Below are positions 11,201 to 19,942 of a stretch of 64,000 nucleotides of DNA, in pieces; within the stretch, counting starts at the first letter, position 1; each line of letters begins with the position of its first letter. Position numbers and translations under genes: made by a program. The stretch is from Flagellimonas lutaonensis (GTDB taxonomy: Bacteria; Bacteroidota; Bacteroidia; Flavobacteriales; Flavobacteriaceae), in assembly GCF_000963865.1 (NCBI RefSeq), contig NZ_CP011071.1, forward strand, positions 2,050,501 through 2,114,500, in the 5' to 3' direction. The notes beneath the pieces are model-generated. The model saw nothing but the letters and a program-made list of their open reading frames with translations. It was not told the origin of the DNA and ran no database searches.

Positions 11201-14200
11201 CGCCCGAAGATAAATGGGCGGGTATTATGCGGTCGTTGAGCAGTACCAATTTTGAGCAATCGAACGTTGAGTTCGTACAATTTTGGGTATTGGATCCCTA
11301 TGTGGATGGAGAGGCCACTTCACCCGGTGAATTGGTGATCAATCTTGGCAATATCTCTGAGGATGTACTCAAAGATGGCAAAAAGCAGTACGAGAACGGC
11401 CTGCCAGGGGTTGATAGCAATGATTTGGTTGCCCAGACCGCCTGGGGCGAGGTGCCGGCCACCCAGTCGTTGGTTTACGCCTTTGATGCAGATGAGACCA
11501 ACCGAACGTTGCAAGACATCGGTTTTGACGGTTTGGATGATAGTCAAGAGGCGGCCATCTATAATGGGCCGGCCGAAGACCCTGCTCTAGACAACTACAC
11601 TTACTATCTTAACCGAGAGGGGGGCATTTTGGAACGTTACCTCGATTTCAACAACCCCGATGGCAACTCGCCGGTGGCGGTTACCAATACCAACCGCGGT
11701 TCGACCACGCTGCCAGACGTGGAGGATATTGACCGAGACCTTACCATGAACACGGTCAACAGTTATTACGAATACCGCATACCGATAAAACCGAATACCA
11801 CAATAGACGATAAATATGTGACCGATATTCGCGAAGGCTTGACACCAACTTTGCCCATCGGAAACCAGTTGAACAGGCGATGGATCCAATATAAGATTCC
11901 GTTGAGTGACTTCACCGATGCCATTGGCGGAATTACAGACTTTCGGTCAATCAGTTTTATGCGTATGTACCTGACGGGTTTTTCTGATGACGTAGTGCTT
12001 CGTTTCGCAACCTTGGACTTGGTACGGGGCGATTGGCGAACCTATACCAATTCACTACAGCCTGAGGTTGACGCCGACCCTTCCGATGATGGTACCATCA
12101 CCGATGTAAATACCGTCAACATTGAAGAGAACAGCGGTAGAACGCCCATTCCATACGTACTGCCTCCAGGGGTGGTGCGCGAACAGTTGAACAATAACAA
12201 CACCATTATTCGGCAAAACGAACAATCGTTATCGTTCGTGGTCGAAAATTTGGAACCACAAGATTCACGAGGAGTCTTTAAAAATGTGAACATTGATGTG
12301 CGCCAGTATGAGCGCATCAAAATGTTTATGCACGCTGAAAAGATTTTTGACACCGATTATTCGAATGATGATACACCCTTGGTAGGATTCCTTCGGATAG
12401 GTACAGATTTCTCAGAAAACTTTTATCAAATTGAGCTGCCCTTACAGTTTACTCCATTTGGTTCATCCTCACCTGATGTCATATGGCCCAGTGTCAATGA
12501 AATTGATATTGCCCTTGCCGATCTGAATAAGGTGAAATCGTTGGGTATAGCCAACCAAAGTCTCAACGAGGTCAATTTCTATGAAGTGGTGGATGGCGAA
12601 GTGGTTCCGGTCGATGAGTTTTCACCCAGAACCTTGGGCCGCCCCCGAATCGGTATCAGGGGTAACCCTTCGTTGGGAAGCATTCGTGCCATGATGGTAG
12701 GGGTAAAGAACAACGATAATGTGCCTGCACGCGGTGAGGTTTGGTTCAACGAATTGCGCTTGGCAGGTCTTGACAACAAAGGGGGCTGGGCAGCCATAAT
12801 GGCCCTTGACGCCAACATGGCCGATTTTGCCAATGTGTCGGCCACCGCCAACCGTAGTACCTCTGGTTTCGGATCTATTGACCAAATGCCAAACGAGCGG
12901 GCACGTGAAGATGCCATATCATACGATGTGGTGACCAATGTGAACGTGGGGCAATTGTTCCCCAAAAAATGGGGACTGCAGATACCGTTTAACTATGGTA
13001 TTTCAGAAACCTTGATCACCCCAGAGTTTGACCCTGTGTATGATGATTTGAAGTTGGATGACCGTATTGCCGCCGCCGACAATGCCCAAGACGCTGAAGC
13101 TATAAAAAAACAGGCCGAAGACTATACCAAGCGTACCAGTATCAACTTGATCGGGGTGCGAAAGAATCGGGGAGAGGAAGCTGAAGAGAATTTCTTTGAC
13201 ATTGAAAACTTTACCTTCAATTACTCATACAACGAAACGAACCACCGTGATTTTGAAATCGAAGAATTGCGTGATCAGAACGTGACCACGGGCTTTGTCT
13301 ATAACCATAATTTTAAACCGGTCGAAGTCGCTCCCTTTGCAAAGAAAGATTCGTTGTTCATGAGCAAGTACTGGAAATGGCTGAAAGAGTTGAACTTTAA
13401 TGTTTTGCCGACCAGTCTTTCGTTGAATGCCAATTATAACCGCTCGTTCAACCAACAGCGCTTTCGCGATGTTTTTGAGACGGGGGTAGATGCTCTTGAC
13501 CTGCCGTTGCTGCAACAGCGCAACTATCTCTTCAATTGGCAATACGCATTGAACTATAGCCTTTCTAAATCATTACGGCTACAGTTGACGGGCTCTAACA
13601 ACAATATTGTTCGAAACTATTTCAATACCCCGGGGGATCCAGATTCAGGCATCAACCAAAATTTAGATCTTTGGGACGGCTTTTTCGATATCGGTGAGCC
13701 CAATCGCCACTCACAGCAAATGCAGCTGAACTACGAGCTTCCGTTTGATAAAATACCGTTTCTCGATTTTATCAACGCACAGTATACCTATACCAGTAAT
13801 TTTGATTGGCAGCGGGGGGGCGATGCGCTTAGGGAAGTAGCGGGTGAAGATATCAACACGGTACAGAATGCCAATACCCACAATTTGACGGCCAACCTCA
13901 CCATGCAACGGTTCTATGATGCCATTGGCCTTAAAAAGCGCGATGGCAAGATTCCTATCAACCAACGTGTCCCTGTGCGAAGGGATAAGGCCGGCAATCC
14001 AGCAGGACAGGGTGAAGACCAAAAGCCTCAAAAGAAGACAAGCAAGGCTTTCAATACGTTGATTGACATTGTGACCATGGTAAAGCGAATCAACGTGAAC
14101 TATGCCGAAAACAATGGCAAAGCGCTGCCGGGCTACACCCAATCGATAGGGTTTATAGGCACCACGCGCCCAACTTTGGGTTTTGTGTTCGGTAGCCAGG

Positions 14201-15384
14201 CCGATGTACGTTTTGAGGCGGCCAGAAAAGGTTGGTTGACAACATTTCCTGAGTTCAATACCCAATATATTGAAAATTCAAACAAGCAATTGGCCATTAC
14301 GGCAACCGCACAACCCACCCAAGAGTTGACCATTGATCTAACGGCAGACCGTCAGATTTCAAATAGCCTACAAGAAAATTATGTGCCCGATCTTTGGGCC
14401 CAGAACCAGAACGGTTTGGTCAACAATTTTGGCAATTTCAGCATCTCGACCATGATGATAGGCACGGCGTTTAGAAACAGCGATGAGTTCGATTCAGAAA
14501 CATTTGAGGAGTTCAAGGCCAATCGCATTACCATAGCCAATAGACTGGTTGCTGACCGGGGCGAAAACCCCGGCACGTTGGATGCTGACGGTTTTCCGCA
14601 GCGTTATGGCAAGACCCAACAAGAAGTATTGCTGCCCGCTTTCTTTGCGGCCTATACGGGGCAAGATGCAAACCGAGTCAACCTAGATGCTTTCCGCGAC
14701 ATTCCCATTCCGAACTGGAATATCAAATACACGGGTTTGATGAAAAACAAATGGTTCAAGAAAAAGTTTACCCGTTTTTCGTTGACACATGGGTACCGGG
14801 CGGCTTATAGCATCAATTCGTTCCAGACCAATCTTGAAAAACAAAATATTTCGATCGATCCTGAAACGGGCGATGTGCTGCCAGACAACATCATTAACAA
14901 CGTAGTGTTGAACGATGCCTTTAACCCCTTGATGCGGGTCGATTTTGAAATGAAAAACTCATTCAGCTTTTTGGCCGAGGTACGAACCGATAGAACCCTG
15001 TCGCTGAGTTTTGACAACAATTTGCTGACCGAGATCAATGGTAAGGAATATACCCTTGGCCTAGGCTATCGCTTTAAAGATGTCAAGTTTGTGGCCAATA
15101 TCGGAGGTGAAAAAACCCGTTTAAAGGGCGATTTGAACCTGAAGGCCGACCTATCGCTTCGCGATAACATCACCATCATTCGCAATTTAGACATTGACAA
15201 TAACCAAATTACCGCTGGGCAAAATCTATGGTCGTTCAAGTTTACAGCCGATTATGCCCTGAGCAAGAGCCTGAACGCATTGTTTTTCTACGACCACTCG
15301 TTCTCACAGTTTGCCGTATCCACTGCTTTTCCACAGACAACCATCAATACCGGATTTACCCTTCGCTATAATTTCGGAAACTAA
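8242..15384 (+). CDS. sprA: Type IX secretion/gliding motility translocon SprA (Sov)
   Basis: SprA is the giant outer-membrane beta-barrel that forms the protein-conducting channel of the type IX secretion system. It exports adhesins, enzymes and gliding proteins. The product is 2380 residues, the usual size. It has a basic n-region and hydrophobic signal peptide (cleavage near SANAQ, about residues 29-33), then long beta-rich segments full of aromatic and Asn/Asp residues. It ends NTGFTLRYNFGN, a typical outer-membrane C-terminal strand. No ATG lies near the start: the signal peptide begins at TTG 8242, 5 nt after the ruvA stop, so translation is probably coupled. The block ruvA-sprA-gcvH-vanZ-tonB agrees with the gene's usual setting. 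Its adhesin clients probably include the product at 44792. Confidence 0.95.
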   Translation: MKRGAKRFLGLSLVRHFFFFAIVFGAVLSANAQDTGEQTVDSVKTGVSLGKILLENPDSIVAKYTYDPGLDRYVYTESIGDFNISHPIILTPEQYYELVRKERMKSYFKDKIDAFTGKKEGSEEARKNLLPNFYVNSNFFESVFGGNTIEVIPQGSVAMDLGILWQKNDNPALSPRNRTNLSFDFDQRISLSLLGKVGERLQVTANYDTEATFDFQNLVKLDYTPTEDDILRKIEIGNVNMPLNSSLITGAQSLFGVKTQLQFGKTTVTAVFSEQRSQNNTVVAQGGGTLNEFALTALDYDEDKHFFLAQYFRDNYDDALANYPFIQSQVQITRLEVWVTNRNQQTLNVRNVVAIQDLGEARLGRNGREKTRIAANAPAGFFNISGTDVLPQNGANDYDPSLIGNGGALTPAIRDIATVEAGFNVPGYQVNQGFDYAILENARKLEVVRDYQFDSQLGYISLNQRLSNDEVLGVAFQYTYQGQVYQVGEFANGGIDATTVSGGATPIIENNTLVLKLLKSNITNVEDPIWDLMMKNIYSTGAFQLSQEDFKFNILYSDPTPRNYITPVDPNASWPQGLEDRILLNVFNLDRLNIYNDVQPGGDGFFDYVPGITVDPQTGRIIFTKVEPFGEYLFDLLGGGDYSTPNSYNVNQEKYVFRNMYEKTKAASLQDAEKNRFQLKGRYKSEGANGIPIGAFNVPRGSVRVTAGGRQLQEGIDYTVNYQAGTVQLLDPSLQASNTPINISVENNAVFGQQTRRFTGINVEHQFNENFVLGGTLLNLNERPLTQKSNFGVEPVNNTIFGLNGNFSTEVPFLTRLANKLPNIDTDVPSNVSLRGEVAVLKPNSPKNADFQGETTTYLDDFEGAQALIDIRSSLGWTLASPPLEFFPGNQLPGSSPEDPNNLLSGYGRAKMAWYTIDPIFYTNQRPAGVTDADISLNATRRVFIDEVFPQVDIAQGQTTVQGTLDLAYYPNLKGPYNANPNFVAESPEDKWAGIMRSLSSTNFEQSNVEFVQFWVLDPYVDGEATSPGELVINLGNISEDVLKDGKKQYENGLPGVDSNDLVAQTAWGEVPATQSLVYAFDADETNRTLQDIGFDGLDDSQEAAIYNGPAEDPALDNYTYYLNREGGILERYLDFNNPDGNSPVAVTNTNRGSTTLPDVEDIDRDLTMNTVNSYYEYRIPIKPNTTIDDKYVTDIREGLTPTLPIGNQLNRRWIQYKIPLSDFTDAIGGITDFRSISFMRMYLTGFSDDVVLRFATLDLVRGDWRTYTNSLQPEVDADPSDDGTITDVNTVNIEENSGRTPIPYVLPPGVVREQLNNNNTIIRQNEQSLSFVVENLEPQDSRGVFKNVNIDVRQYERIKMFMHAEKIFDTDYSNDDTPLVGFLRIGTDFSENFYQIELPLQFTPFGSSSPDVIWPSVNEIDIALADLNKVKSLGIANQSLNEVNFYEVVDGEVVPVDEFSPRTLGRPRIGIRGNPSLGSIRAMMVGVKNNDNVPARGEVWFNELRLAGLDNKGGWAAIMALDANMADFANVSATANRSTSGFGSIDQMPNERAREDAISYDVVTNVNVGQLFPKKWGLQIPFNYGISETLITPEFDPVYDDLKLDDRIAAADNAQDAEAIKKQAEDYTKRTSINLIGVRKNRGEEAEENFFDIENFTFNYSYNETNHRDFEIEELRDQNVTTGFVYNHNFKPVEVAPFAKKDSLFMSKYWKWLKELNFNVLPTSLSLNANYNRSFNQQRFRDVFETGVDALDLPLLQQRNYLFNWQYALNYSLSKSLRLQLTGSNNNIVRNYFNTPGDPDSGINQNLDLWDGFFDIGEPNRHSQQMQLNYELPFDKIPFLDFINAQYTYTSNFDWQRGGDALREVAGEDINTVQNANTHNLTANLTMQRFYDAIGLKKRDGKIPINQRVPVRRDKAGNPAGQGEDQKPQKKTSKAFNTLIDIVTMVKRINVNYAENNGKALPGYTQSIGFIGTTRPTLGFVFGSQADVRFEAARKGWLTTFPEFNTQYIENSNKQLAITATAQPTQELTIDLTADRQISNSLQENYVPDLWAQNQNGLVNNFGNFSISTMMIGTAFRNSDEFDSETFEEFKANRITIANRLVADRGENPGTLDADGFPQRYGKTQQEVLLPAFFAAYTGQDANRVNLDAFRDIPIPNWNIKYTGLMKNKWFKKKFTRFSLTHGYRAAYSINSFQTNLEKQNISIDPETGDVLPDNIINNVVLNDAFNPLMRVDFEMKNSFSFLAEVRTDRTLSLSFDNNLLTEINGKEYTLGLGYRFKDVKFVANIGGEKTRLKGDLNLKADLSLRDNITIIRNLDIDNNQITAGQNLWSFKFTADYALSKSLNALFFYDHSFSQFAVSTAFPQTTINTGFTLRYNFGN

Positions 15385-15438
15385 TTTGTTCGCGGAAAGT
15401 TGTTGGTAACCAGTGGACTGATAAAGCATTTTAAAATC

Positions 15439-15470
15439 TTTGAAAAGCTTTGAATATTCCATTACATTTG
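15439..15470 (+). promoter_or_regulatory. Promoter for gcvH
   Basis: TTTG (15439-15442), a 20-nt spacer and TACATTTG (15463-15470) form an exact Bacteroidota -33/-7 promoter. It lies upstream of ATG 15494. It also overlaps the TTG at 15440 that would otherwise extend the gcvH frame, which supports the shorter start. Confidence 0.7.
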
Positions 15471-15493
15471 TTGGCACTGTTAAAAGTTTGCGT

Positions 15494-15874
15494 ATGAACC
15501 TACCAGAAGACTTAAAGTATACCAAAGACCACGAATGGGTGCGCATAGAAGGAGATGTCGCAACTGTGGGCATCACCGACTTTGCCCAAGGTGAATTGGG
15601 TGACATCGTGTATGTTGAGGTTGAAACCGTTGACGAGACTCTTGACCGTGAAGAAGTGTTTGGCACGGTCGAGGCCGTGAAGACCGTTTCAGATCTTTTC
15701 TTGCCATTGAGCGGTGAGATCATCGAATTCAATGAAGCCTTGGAAGATGAGCCTGAGAAAGTGAACGCAGATCCCTATGGCGATGGTTGGATGATCAAGC
15801 TTAAAATTTCTGATGCCTCTGAAGTTGATGATCTTTTGAGCGCCGATGAGTACAAAGAACTTATAGGTGCCTAA
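15494..15874 (+). CDS. gcvH: Glycine cleavage system H protein
   Basis: GcvH is the lipoyl-carrying shuttle of the glycine cleavage complex, moving the aminomethyl group from the P to the T protein and electrons to the L protein. With the ATG at 15494 the product is 126 residues, the family's standard length, starting [16 protein letters not shown]. The lipoylation site is the lysine of [13 protein letters not shown] (Lys63). The in-frame TTG at 15440 would add 18 residues not seen in the family and lies inside the promoter, so it is rejected. The gene overlaps the next start codon by 8 bp. Confidence 0.95.
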   Translation: MNLPEDLKYTKDHEWVRIEGDVATVGITDFAQGELGDIVYVEVETVDETLDREEVFGTVEAVKTVSDLFLPLSGEIIEFNEALEDEPEKVNADPYGDGWMIKLKISDASEVDDLLSADEYKELIGA

Positions 15875-16259
15875 AAAGACCGTGCTGGTCATTTTGTTTT
15901 TGTTGTGGGTGCTGTGTGTTACCGCCCTTAGCTTACTATCATTGCCTGATCTTGATGCCGGTGGGGTCGAGGTGCCCTATTCTGACAAGATAGTCCATTT
16001 CATATTTTATTTTGGTTTTGTATGGTTGGGCGGCTTGGCACTTTATGCCCATGTAAGAAGCCCTTATCCTATCAAAAAAATGTTGTTTTGGGTGTTTTTG
16101 GCGGCTGTTTTTTATGGAACGGTTATTGAGGTATTACAATATGTGGCCACCGCTTACCGCTCGGCAGAATGGAGCGACTTCATGGCCAATACGTTTGGGG
16201 CATTGACGGCAGCATTGCTTTTGAACCGGTATCTTTCTGGTCGTCACCGCCTAAATTGA
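15867..16259 (+). CDS. VanZ-like membrane protein
   Basis: The 130-residue protein has four predicted membrane helices and the VanZ-family pattern, with [16 protein letters not shown] near residues 40-55 and [20 protein letters not shown] near 97-116. VanZ relatives are linked to teicoplanin resistance in some bacteria. The function in Bacteroidota is unknown, and I infer no resistance role. The start is GTG at 15867, overlapping the end of gcvH, which implies translational coupling. It commonly sits between gcvH and a tonB gene near sprA. Confidence 0.8.
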   Translation: MPKKTVLVILFLLWVLCVTALSLLSLPDLDAGGVEVPYSDKIVHFIFYFGFVWLGGLALYAHVRSPYPIKKMLFWVFLAAVFYGTVIEVLQYVATAYRSAEWSDFMANTFGALTAALLLNRYLSGRHRLN

Positions 16260-16322
16260 AAAATAAATTGCTTTGTTAAGCAAAAACAAATAAATTAGCG
16301 AATATTAAAATCTTAAAAGAAG

Positions 16323-17027
16323 ATGGAACCAAAAAAGAATCCTCATGTAGATGTGAGTAAAAACAGTTCTTTGTATTTCGTCATCGGTTTGGCCGCCGTA
16401 TTGGGCATTATCTATGCCTCGATGGAATGGAAGAAATATGACAAGGTCAATGAATATGATATTGCCCTGAATGTTGAAGATCAGTTGGATGAAGAAGTTC
16501 CGATGACCGAACAGATCAAAACCCCACCGCCACCACCGCCACCCGCGGCGCCTGAGGTGATCGAGGTTGTTGAAGATGAAGAGGAAGTTGAAGAAACCGT
16601 TATCGAATCTACCGAAACAAGTCAAGAAGAAGAGATTATCGAGGTGGAGGAAGTAGAGGTCGAAGAGGTTGAAGAAGACATTTCAGTACCTTTTGCTGTT
16701 ATCGAAGATGTGCCGATTTTTCCCGGTTGTGAAGGAGCCAAGGACAAAAAAGCCTGTTTTCAGGAAATGATGCAAAAACACATTCGTAAAAATTTCCGTT
16801 ACCCCGAGATTGCCCAAGAAATGGGTGTTCAAGGTAGGGTGAATGTGATTTTTGTAATTCAGCGAGATGGTAGCATCGGTGATATAAGAATGCGTGGGCC
16901 AGACAAGAACCTAGAGGCCGAGGCCCTTAGGATCATCAAAAAACTTCCGAAGATGACACCCGGCAAACAGAGGGGTCGTCCGGTAAAGGTTCCATTTAGT
17001 ATTCCAATTACATTTAAACTGCAGTAA
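16323..17027 (+). CDS. TonB-family energy transducer
   Basis: TonB proteins carry proton-motive energy from an inner-membrane ExbB/ExbD motor to outer-membrane receptors. This 234-residue protein has a short cytoplasmic tail, one transmembrane helix (about residues 17-35), a PPPPPPPAAP stretch near 65-74, and then a strongly acidic linker rich in Glu and Val. The C-terminal TonB domain (about 140-234) carries YPEIAQEMGVQGRVNVIFVI and VPFSIPITFKL. The acidic linker replaces much of the Pro-Lys spacer of proteobacterial TonB, as is common in Bacteroidota. No exbB/exbD is adjacent. It is the last gene before a strong terminator. Its place after sprA suggests, but does not prove, a link to type IX secretion or gliding. 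Confidence 0.88.
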   Translation: MEPKKNPHVDVSKNSSLYFVIGLAAVLGIIYASMEWKKYDKVNEYDIALNVEDQLDEEVPMTEQIKTPPPPPPPAAPEVIEVVEDEEEVEETVIESTETSQEEEIIEVEEVEVEEVEEDISVPFAVIEDVPIFPGCEGAKDKKACFQEMMQKHIRKNFRYPEIAQEMGVQGRVNVIFVIQRDGSIGDIRMRGPDKNLEAEALRIIKKLPKMTPGKQRGRPVKVPFSIPITFKLQ

Positions 17028-17046
17028 GATTATACTTGTTCATAAG

Positions 17047-17079
17047 AAAAATCCCTGATCATCGGTCAGGGATTTTTTT
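17047..17079 (+). terminator. Rho-independent terminator after tonB-like gene
   Basis: Arms AAAAATCCCTGA (17047-17058) and TCAGGGATTTTT (17066-17077) are perfectly complementary around a 7-nt loop, with a T run at the end. It lies 19 nt after the preceding stop codon. Confidence 0.9.
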
Positions 17080-17177
17080 ATGCCTGCTGCTTTTCTGGCT
17101 ATCGCCCGGCTGGACTTTAAAAAGGCTTTTGGCTTGGGCGCTACTTTTTTTAAAATAACACAATCACTTTCAATTCA

Positions 17178-17208
17178 TTGCAAAAGAACCCGGTGACTGC
17201 TATCTTTG
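17178..17208 (+). promoter_or_regulatory. Promoter for ctaB/oxidase genes
   Basis: TTG at 17178-17180, a 20-nt spacer and TATCTTTG at 17201-17208 match the Bacteroidota consensus. The -7 box ends 20 nt before the ctaB ATG. Confidence 0.6.
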
Positions 17209-17228
17209 CAGGCCAATAACGATACTAC

Positions 17229-18128
17229 ATGAAGTCGGCGGTAGGTACGGTCAAAACCACATCTTTTTCTTTGATTTTTGCTGATTTTAAAGAAATCACC
17301 AAGGTGCGTCTGGCGGTCAGTGTGGTTTTCTCTTCCATTGCAGGATATTTCTTGGGTGCCTATTCCATTGACATTGGTTCAGTGTTGTTGTTGGCTTTTG
17401 GCGGGTATTGCATGGTGGGGGCCTCAAACGCTTACAACCAAGTAATCGAAAGAGACCTTGACGCCCTTATGAAACGCACCAAGAACCGGCCTATTCCCGC
17501 TGGTAGAATGTCGGTAAACTCGGCCATGGCGATTGCCATAACCATGACCCTTTTGGGTGTTTTGGCACTCTATATATTGAGTCCGAAAACGGCTATGTTC
17601 GGGGCTATCTCGATTTTTTTGTACACCTGTGTGTATACCCCGTTGAAAACAGTTACCCCGTTGTCGGTATTTGCCGGTGCCATACCGGGTGCCATACCCT
17701 TTATGTTGGGGTGGGTGGCGGCCACCGATGATTTTGGCATCGAGCCGGGGACCCTTTTCATGATCCAGTTTTTTTGGCAGTTTCCGCATTTTTGGGCCTT
17801 GGGCTGGATGCTGCAGGACGATTATAGAAAAGGCGGTTTCAAAATGTTGCCCACAGGCAAGAAAGATGGCGGCACGGCCTTACAGATAATTTTATATACC
17901 ATATGGATGATTGTTATCTCGATCATGCCGGCCTTTGGTTTTACGGGTCGTCTGCACCTTTCTTTGGGTGCGGCGGGCATAGTATTGCTGTTGGGGCTGG
18001 TCATGTTGGTATTTGCCTTTAGACTTTATGAGAAAAAAGACAATCTATCGGCCAGGCGCTTGATGCTGGCCAGTGTTTCGTACATTACATTGATGCAACT
18101 AGTATACGTAATCGATAAATTTATTTGA
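17229..18128 (+). CDS. ctaB: Heme O synthase (protoheme IX farnesyltransferase)
   Basis: This inner-membrane UbiA-family prenyltransferase adds a farnesyl group to heme B to make heme O, the precursor of heme A for cytochrome oxidase. The 299-residue product has about nine membrane helices. The two Asp-rich prenyl-diphosphate sites are visible as NAYNQVIERDLDALMKRT near residues 66-83 (with NRPIPAG following) and, later, the QDDYRKGGFKMLP loop near 196-208. It starts a group of cytochrome oxidase genes, supporting an oxidase maturation role. The stop codon is 7 nt before the ATG of the next gene. Confidence 0.93.
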   Translation: MKSAVGTVKTTSFSLIFADFKEITKVRLAVSVVFSSIAGYFLGAYSIDIGSVLLLAFGGYCMVGASNAYNQVIERDLDALMKRTKNRPIPAGRMSVNSAMAIAITMTLLGVLALYILSPKTAMFGAISIFLYTCVYTPLKTVTPLSVFAGAIPGAIPFMLGWVAATDDFGIEPGTLFMIQFFWQFPHFWALGWMLQDDYRKGGFKMLPTGKKDGGTALQIILYTIWMIVISIMPAFGFTGRLHLSLGAAGIVLLLGLVMLVFAFRLYEKKDNLSARRLMLASVSYITLMQLVYVIDKFI

Positions 18129-18135
18129 GTTGGGA

Positions 18136-18717
18136 ATGGATTTGACACAAGGAACGGAAAAGGAGAAACGCGAGCGCTCAAAAAAAATGATGCTTTGGTT
18201 CGGCATCGGCAGTCTTATTATGGGTTTTGCCGGGTGGACAAGCGCTTATATCGTAAGCCGCTCTAGGGAAGATTGGGTGCAAGAACTGGAGTTGCCCAGC
18301 GCTTTCTTCATCAGTACAGTGCTCATAGCAATAAGCAGTATCACCTATATTCTGGCCAAGAATGCGGTGAAGGCGAACAAACAGAAAAATGCCACCCTTT
18401 GGCTACTGGCCACCCTTGTACTGGGTGTTTTGTTCATAGCCCTGCAATTTTACGGGTTTTCACAAATGTTGCAGAGCGGCTATTATTTTACGGGCCCCAC
18501 CAGCAATATTAAAATGTCATATGTGTTTTTGATTGCCTTTGTACATATTTTGCATGTCGTGGCCGGGCTGATTTCGCTGTTGGTGGTCATATTCCAACAA
18601 ATTCGTGGAAAGTATACGCCGCAGTCTATGCTCGGGCTAGAGTTGGGTGCCACCTTTTGGCATTTTCTAGATTTGCTATGGGTCTATCTATTATTGTTCA
18701 TGTACTTTGTCAAATAA
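18136..18717 (+). CDS. Cytochrome c oxidase subunit III-like protein
   Basis: This 193-residue protein (from ATG 18136; a TTG six bases earlier is possible) has five membrane helices and resembles heme-copper oxidase subunit III. Visible family traits are WTSAYIVSR in the first helix, FVHILHVVAGLI in the fourth, and the C-terminal EYWHF-type segment GATFWHFLDLLWVYLL. Subunit III stabilises the catalytic core and its proton path. It is directly downstream of ctaB and is followed by a second subunit III-type gene. The catalytic subunits I and II are not in this window. Confidence 0.88.
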   Translation: MDLTQGTEKEKRERSKKMMLWFGIGSLIMGFAGWTSAYIVSRSREDWVQELELPSAFFISTVLIAISSITYILAKNAVKANKQKNATLWLLATLVLGVLFIALQFYGFSQMLQSGYYFTGPTSNIKMSYVFLIAFVHILHVVAGLISLLVVIFQQIRGKYTPQSMLGLELGATFWHFLDLLWVYLLLFMYFVK

Positions 18718-18746
18718 TTTTTCCAAATACTGGTTTTCGAAGGTAA

Positions 18747-18782
18747 TTGGGTTTTTAGAATACATCAAAAGGTTTATTTTTG
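18747..18782 (+). promoter_or_regulatory. Possible promoter for second subunit III gene
   Basis: TATTTTTG at 18775-18782 is an exact -7 match. The nearest TTG (18747-18749) is 25 nt upstream, longer than usual, so the -33 assignment is weak. Confidence 0.35.
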
Positions 18783-18810
18783 CTAAAGTTTTATTAAAAC
18801 GACATTTTTT

Positions 18811-19872
18811 ATGGATACAGCGGTAACAGCCGAGTCGGAAGGTACAGTATGGGGAGGTGGCAACAGGCCTCTTGGTGCCAGCTATGGAAAGCTCATGATG
18901 TGGTTTTTTATTGTTTCAGATGCACTGACGTTCTCTGGTTTTTTGGTTTCCTACGGATTTTCGAGGTTCAAGTTCATTGAAACTTGGCCAATAGCTGATG
19001 AAGTGTTTACCCACGTACCGTTTTTTCACGGTAATTATCCGATGATCTATGTCGCCTTTATGACATTTATATTGATCATGTCGTCGGTGACCATGGTATT
19101 GGCGGTAGACGCGGGCCATAAGATGAAAAAGAATGCCGTTATATGGTATATGTTCGCCACCATTATCGGCGGTGCCATATTCGTGGGTTCACAGGCATGG
19201 GAGTGGGCAACTTTCATTAAGGGCGATTACGGTGCACTTGAGACCAAGGGTGGGCGTATTTTGCAATTTGTAAATGCCGAGAACGGTGAACGTGCCGCAT
19301 TGGCCGATTTCGCCAAAACCATTCCTGATACAAGGGTAGAGCATGATAAGAATGTTGGCGTTTGGTTCGAAGCCGAAAAACCACTGCCATCATATTCGGT
19401 GAACGAGGTCATTGCAGGTTTCAAGGCCAATCCGAATATTATGATGCGCTCTGAGCAGATCATTCCTGATGTCGACAAACTGCGCAATTCAAACGATCCG
19501 GCCGACCAAGCAAAGTTGCAAGAGCTCGAGCAAAACTATATCAACCTCGAGAATATGGGAGAGAAGGCCATTTTCAAGAGAGAGGTTGCATTGGCAAAGC
19601 TCGATAACGCGGTAAGGGTTGTTGAAGGTGCCAATTTGATACGGAACGAATATGGTAGCCGGTTGTTTGCCGACTTTTTCTTCTTTATCACTGGTTTCCA
19701 CGGTTTTCACGTATTTTCAGGGGTGGTGATCAACATCATTATTTTCTTTAATATCATATTGGGCACCTATGAAAGGCGCGGACACTATGAAATGGTAGAG
19801 AAGGTCGGACTTTATTGGCACTTTGTTGATTTGGTTTGGGTATTTGTATTCACGTTCTTCTATCTGGTATAA
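18811..19872 (+). CDS. Cytochrome c oxidase subunit III with large soluble insertion
   Basis: The 353-residue protein has subunit III-type helices at about 27-50, 74-102, 107-134, 285-316 and 327-353, ending GLYWHFVDLVWVFVFTFFYLV as in the family. Between the third and fourth of these helices lies a hydrophilic region of about 145 residues (about 139-284), where ordinary subunit III has a short loop. The insert contains an acidic, probably coiled stretch around ADQAKLQELEQNYINLE. Its role is unknown; it could hold an accessory subunit or a cytochrome donor. The gene follows a shorter subunit III gene, so the complex may contain two such polypeptides. Confidence 0.85.
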   Translation: MDTAVTAESEGTVWGGGNRPLGASYGKLMMWFFIVSDALTFSGFLVSYGFSRFKFIETWPIADEVFTHVPFFHGNYPMIYVAFMTFILIMSSVTMVLAVDAGHKMKKNAVIWYMFATIIGGAIFVGSQAWEWATFIKGDYGALETKGGRILQFVNAENGERAALADFAKTIPDTRVEHDKNVGVWFEAEKPLPSYSVNEVIAGFKANPNIMMRSEQIIPDVDKLRNSNDPADQAKLQELEQNYINLENMGEKAIFKREVALAKLDNAVRVVEGANLIRNEYGSRLFADFFFFITGFHGFHVFSGVVINIIIFFNIILGTYERRGHYEMVEKVGLYWHFVDLVWVFVFTFFYLV

Positions 19873-19885
19873 TTTTGACATTTCT

Positions 19886-19920
19886 GGGACTGTACTGAGC
19901 GTAGTCGAAGTATAGTCGGG
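19886..19920 (+). repeat. REP-like imperfect inverted repeat
   Basis: GACTGTACT (19888-19896) and AGTATAGTC (19909-19917) form arms with one wobble pair around a GAGCGTAGTCGA loop. The CTGAGCGTAGTCGAAG core resembles short repeats scattered between genes in many Bacteroidota genomes. Only this copy was noticed in the window. Confidence 0.5.
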
Positions 19921-19942
19921 AATCTATAAAATAAAATATAGC

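Noticed and set aside
15440-15493. N-terminal extension of gcvH from a TTG
   Set aside because: It overlaps the -33/-7 promoter and adds 18 residues absent from the H-protein family.
15867-16259. Glycopeptide resistance gene
   Set aside because: VanZ similarity alone does not show resistance, and no van genes are near; the gene belongs to a conserved sprA neighbourhood.
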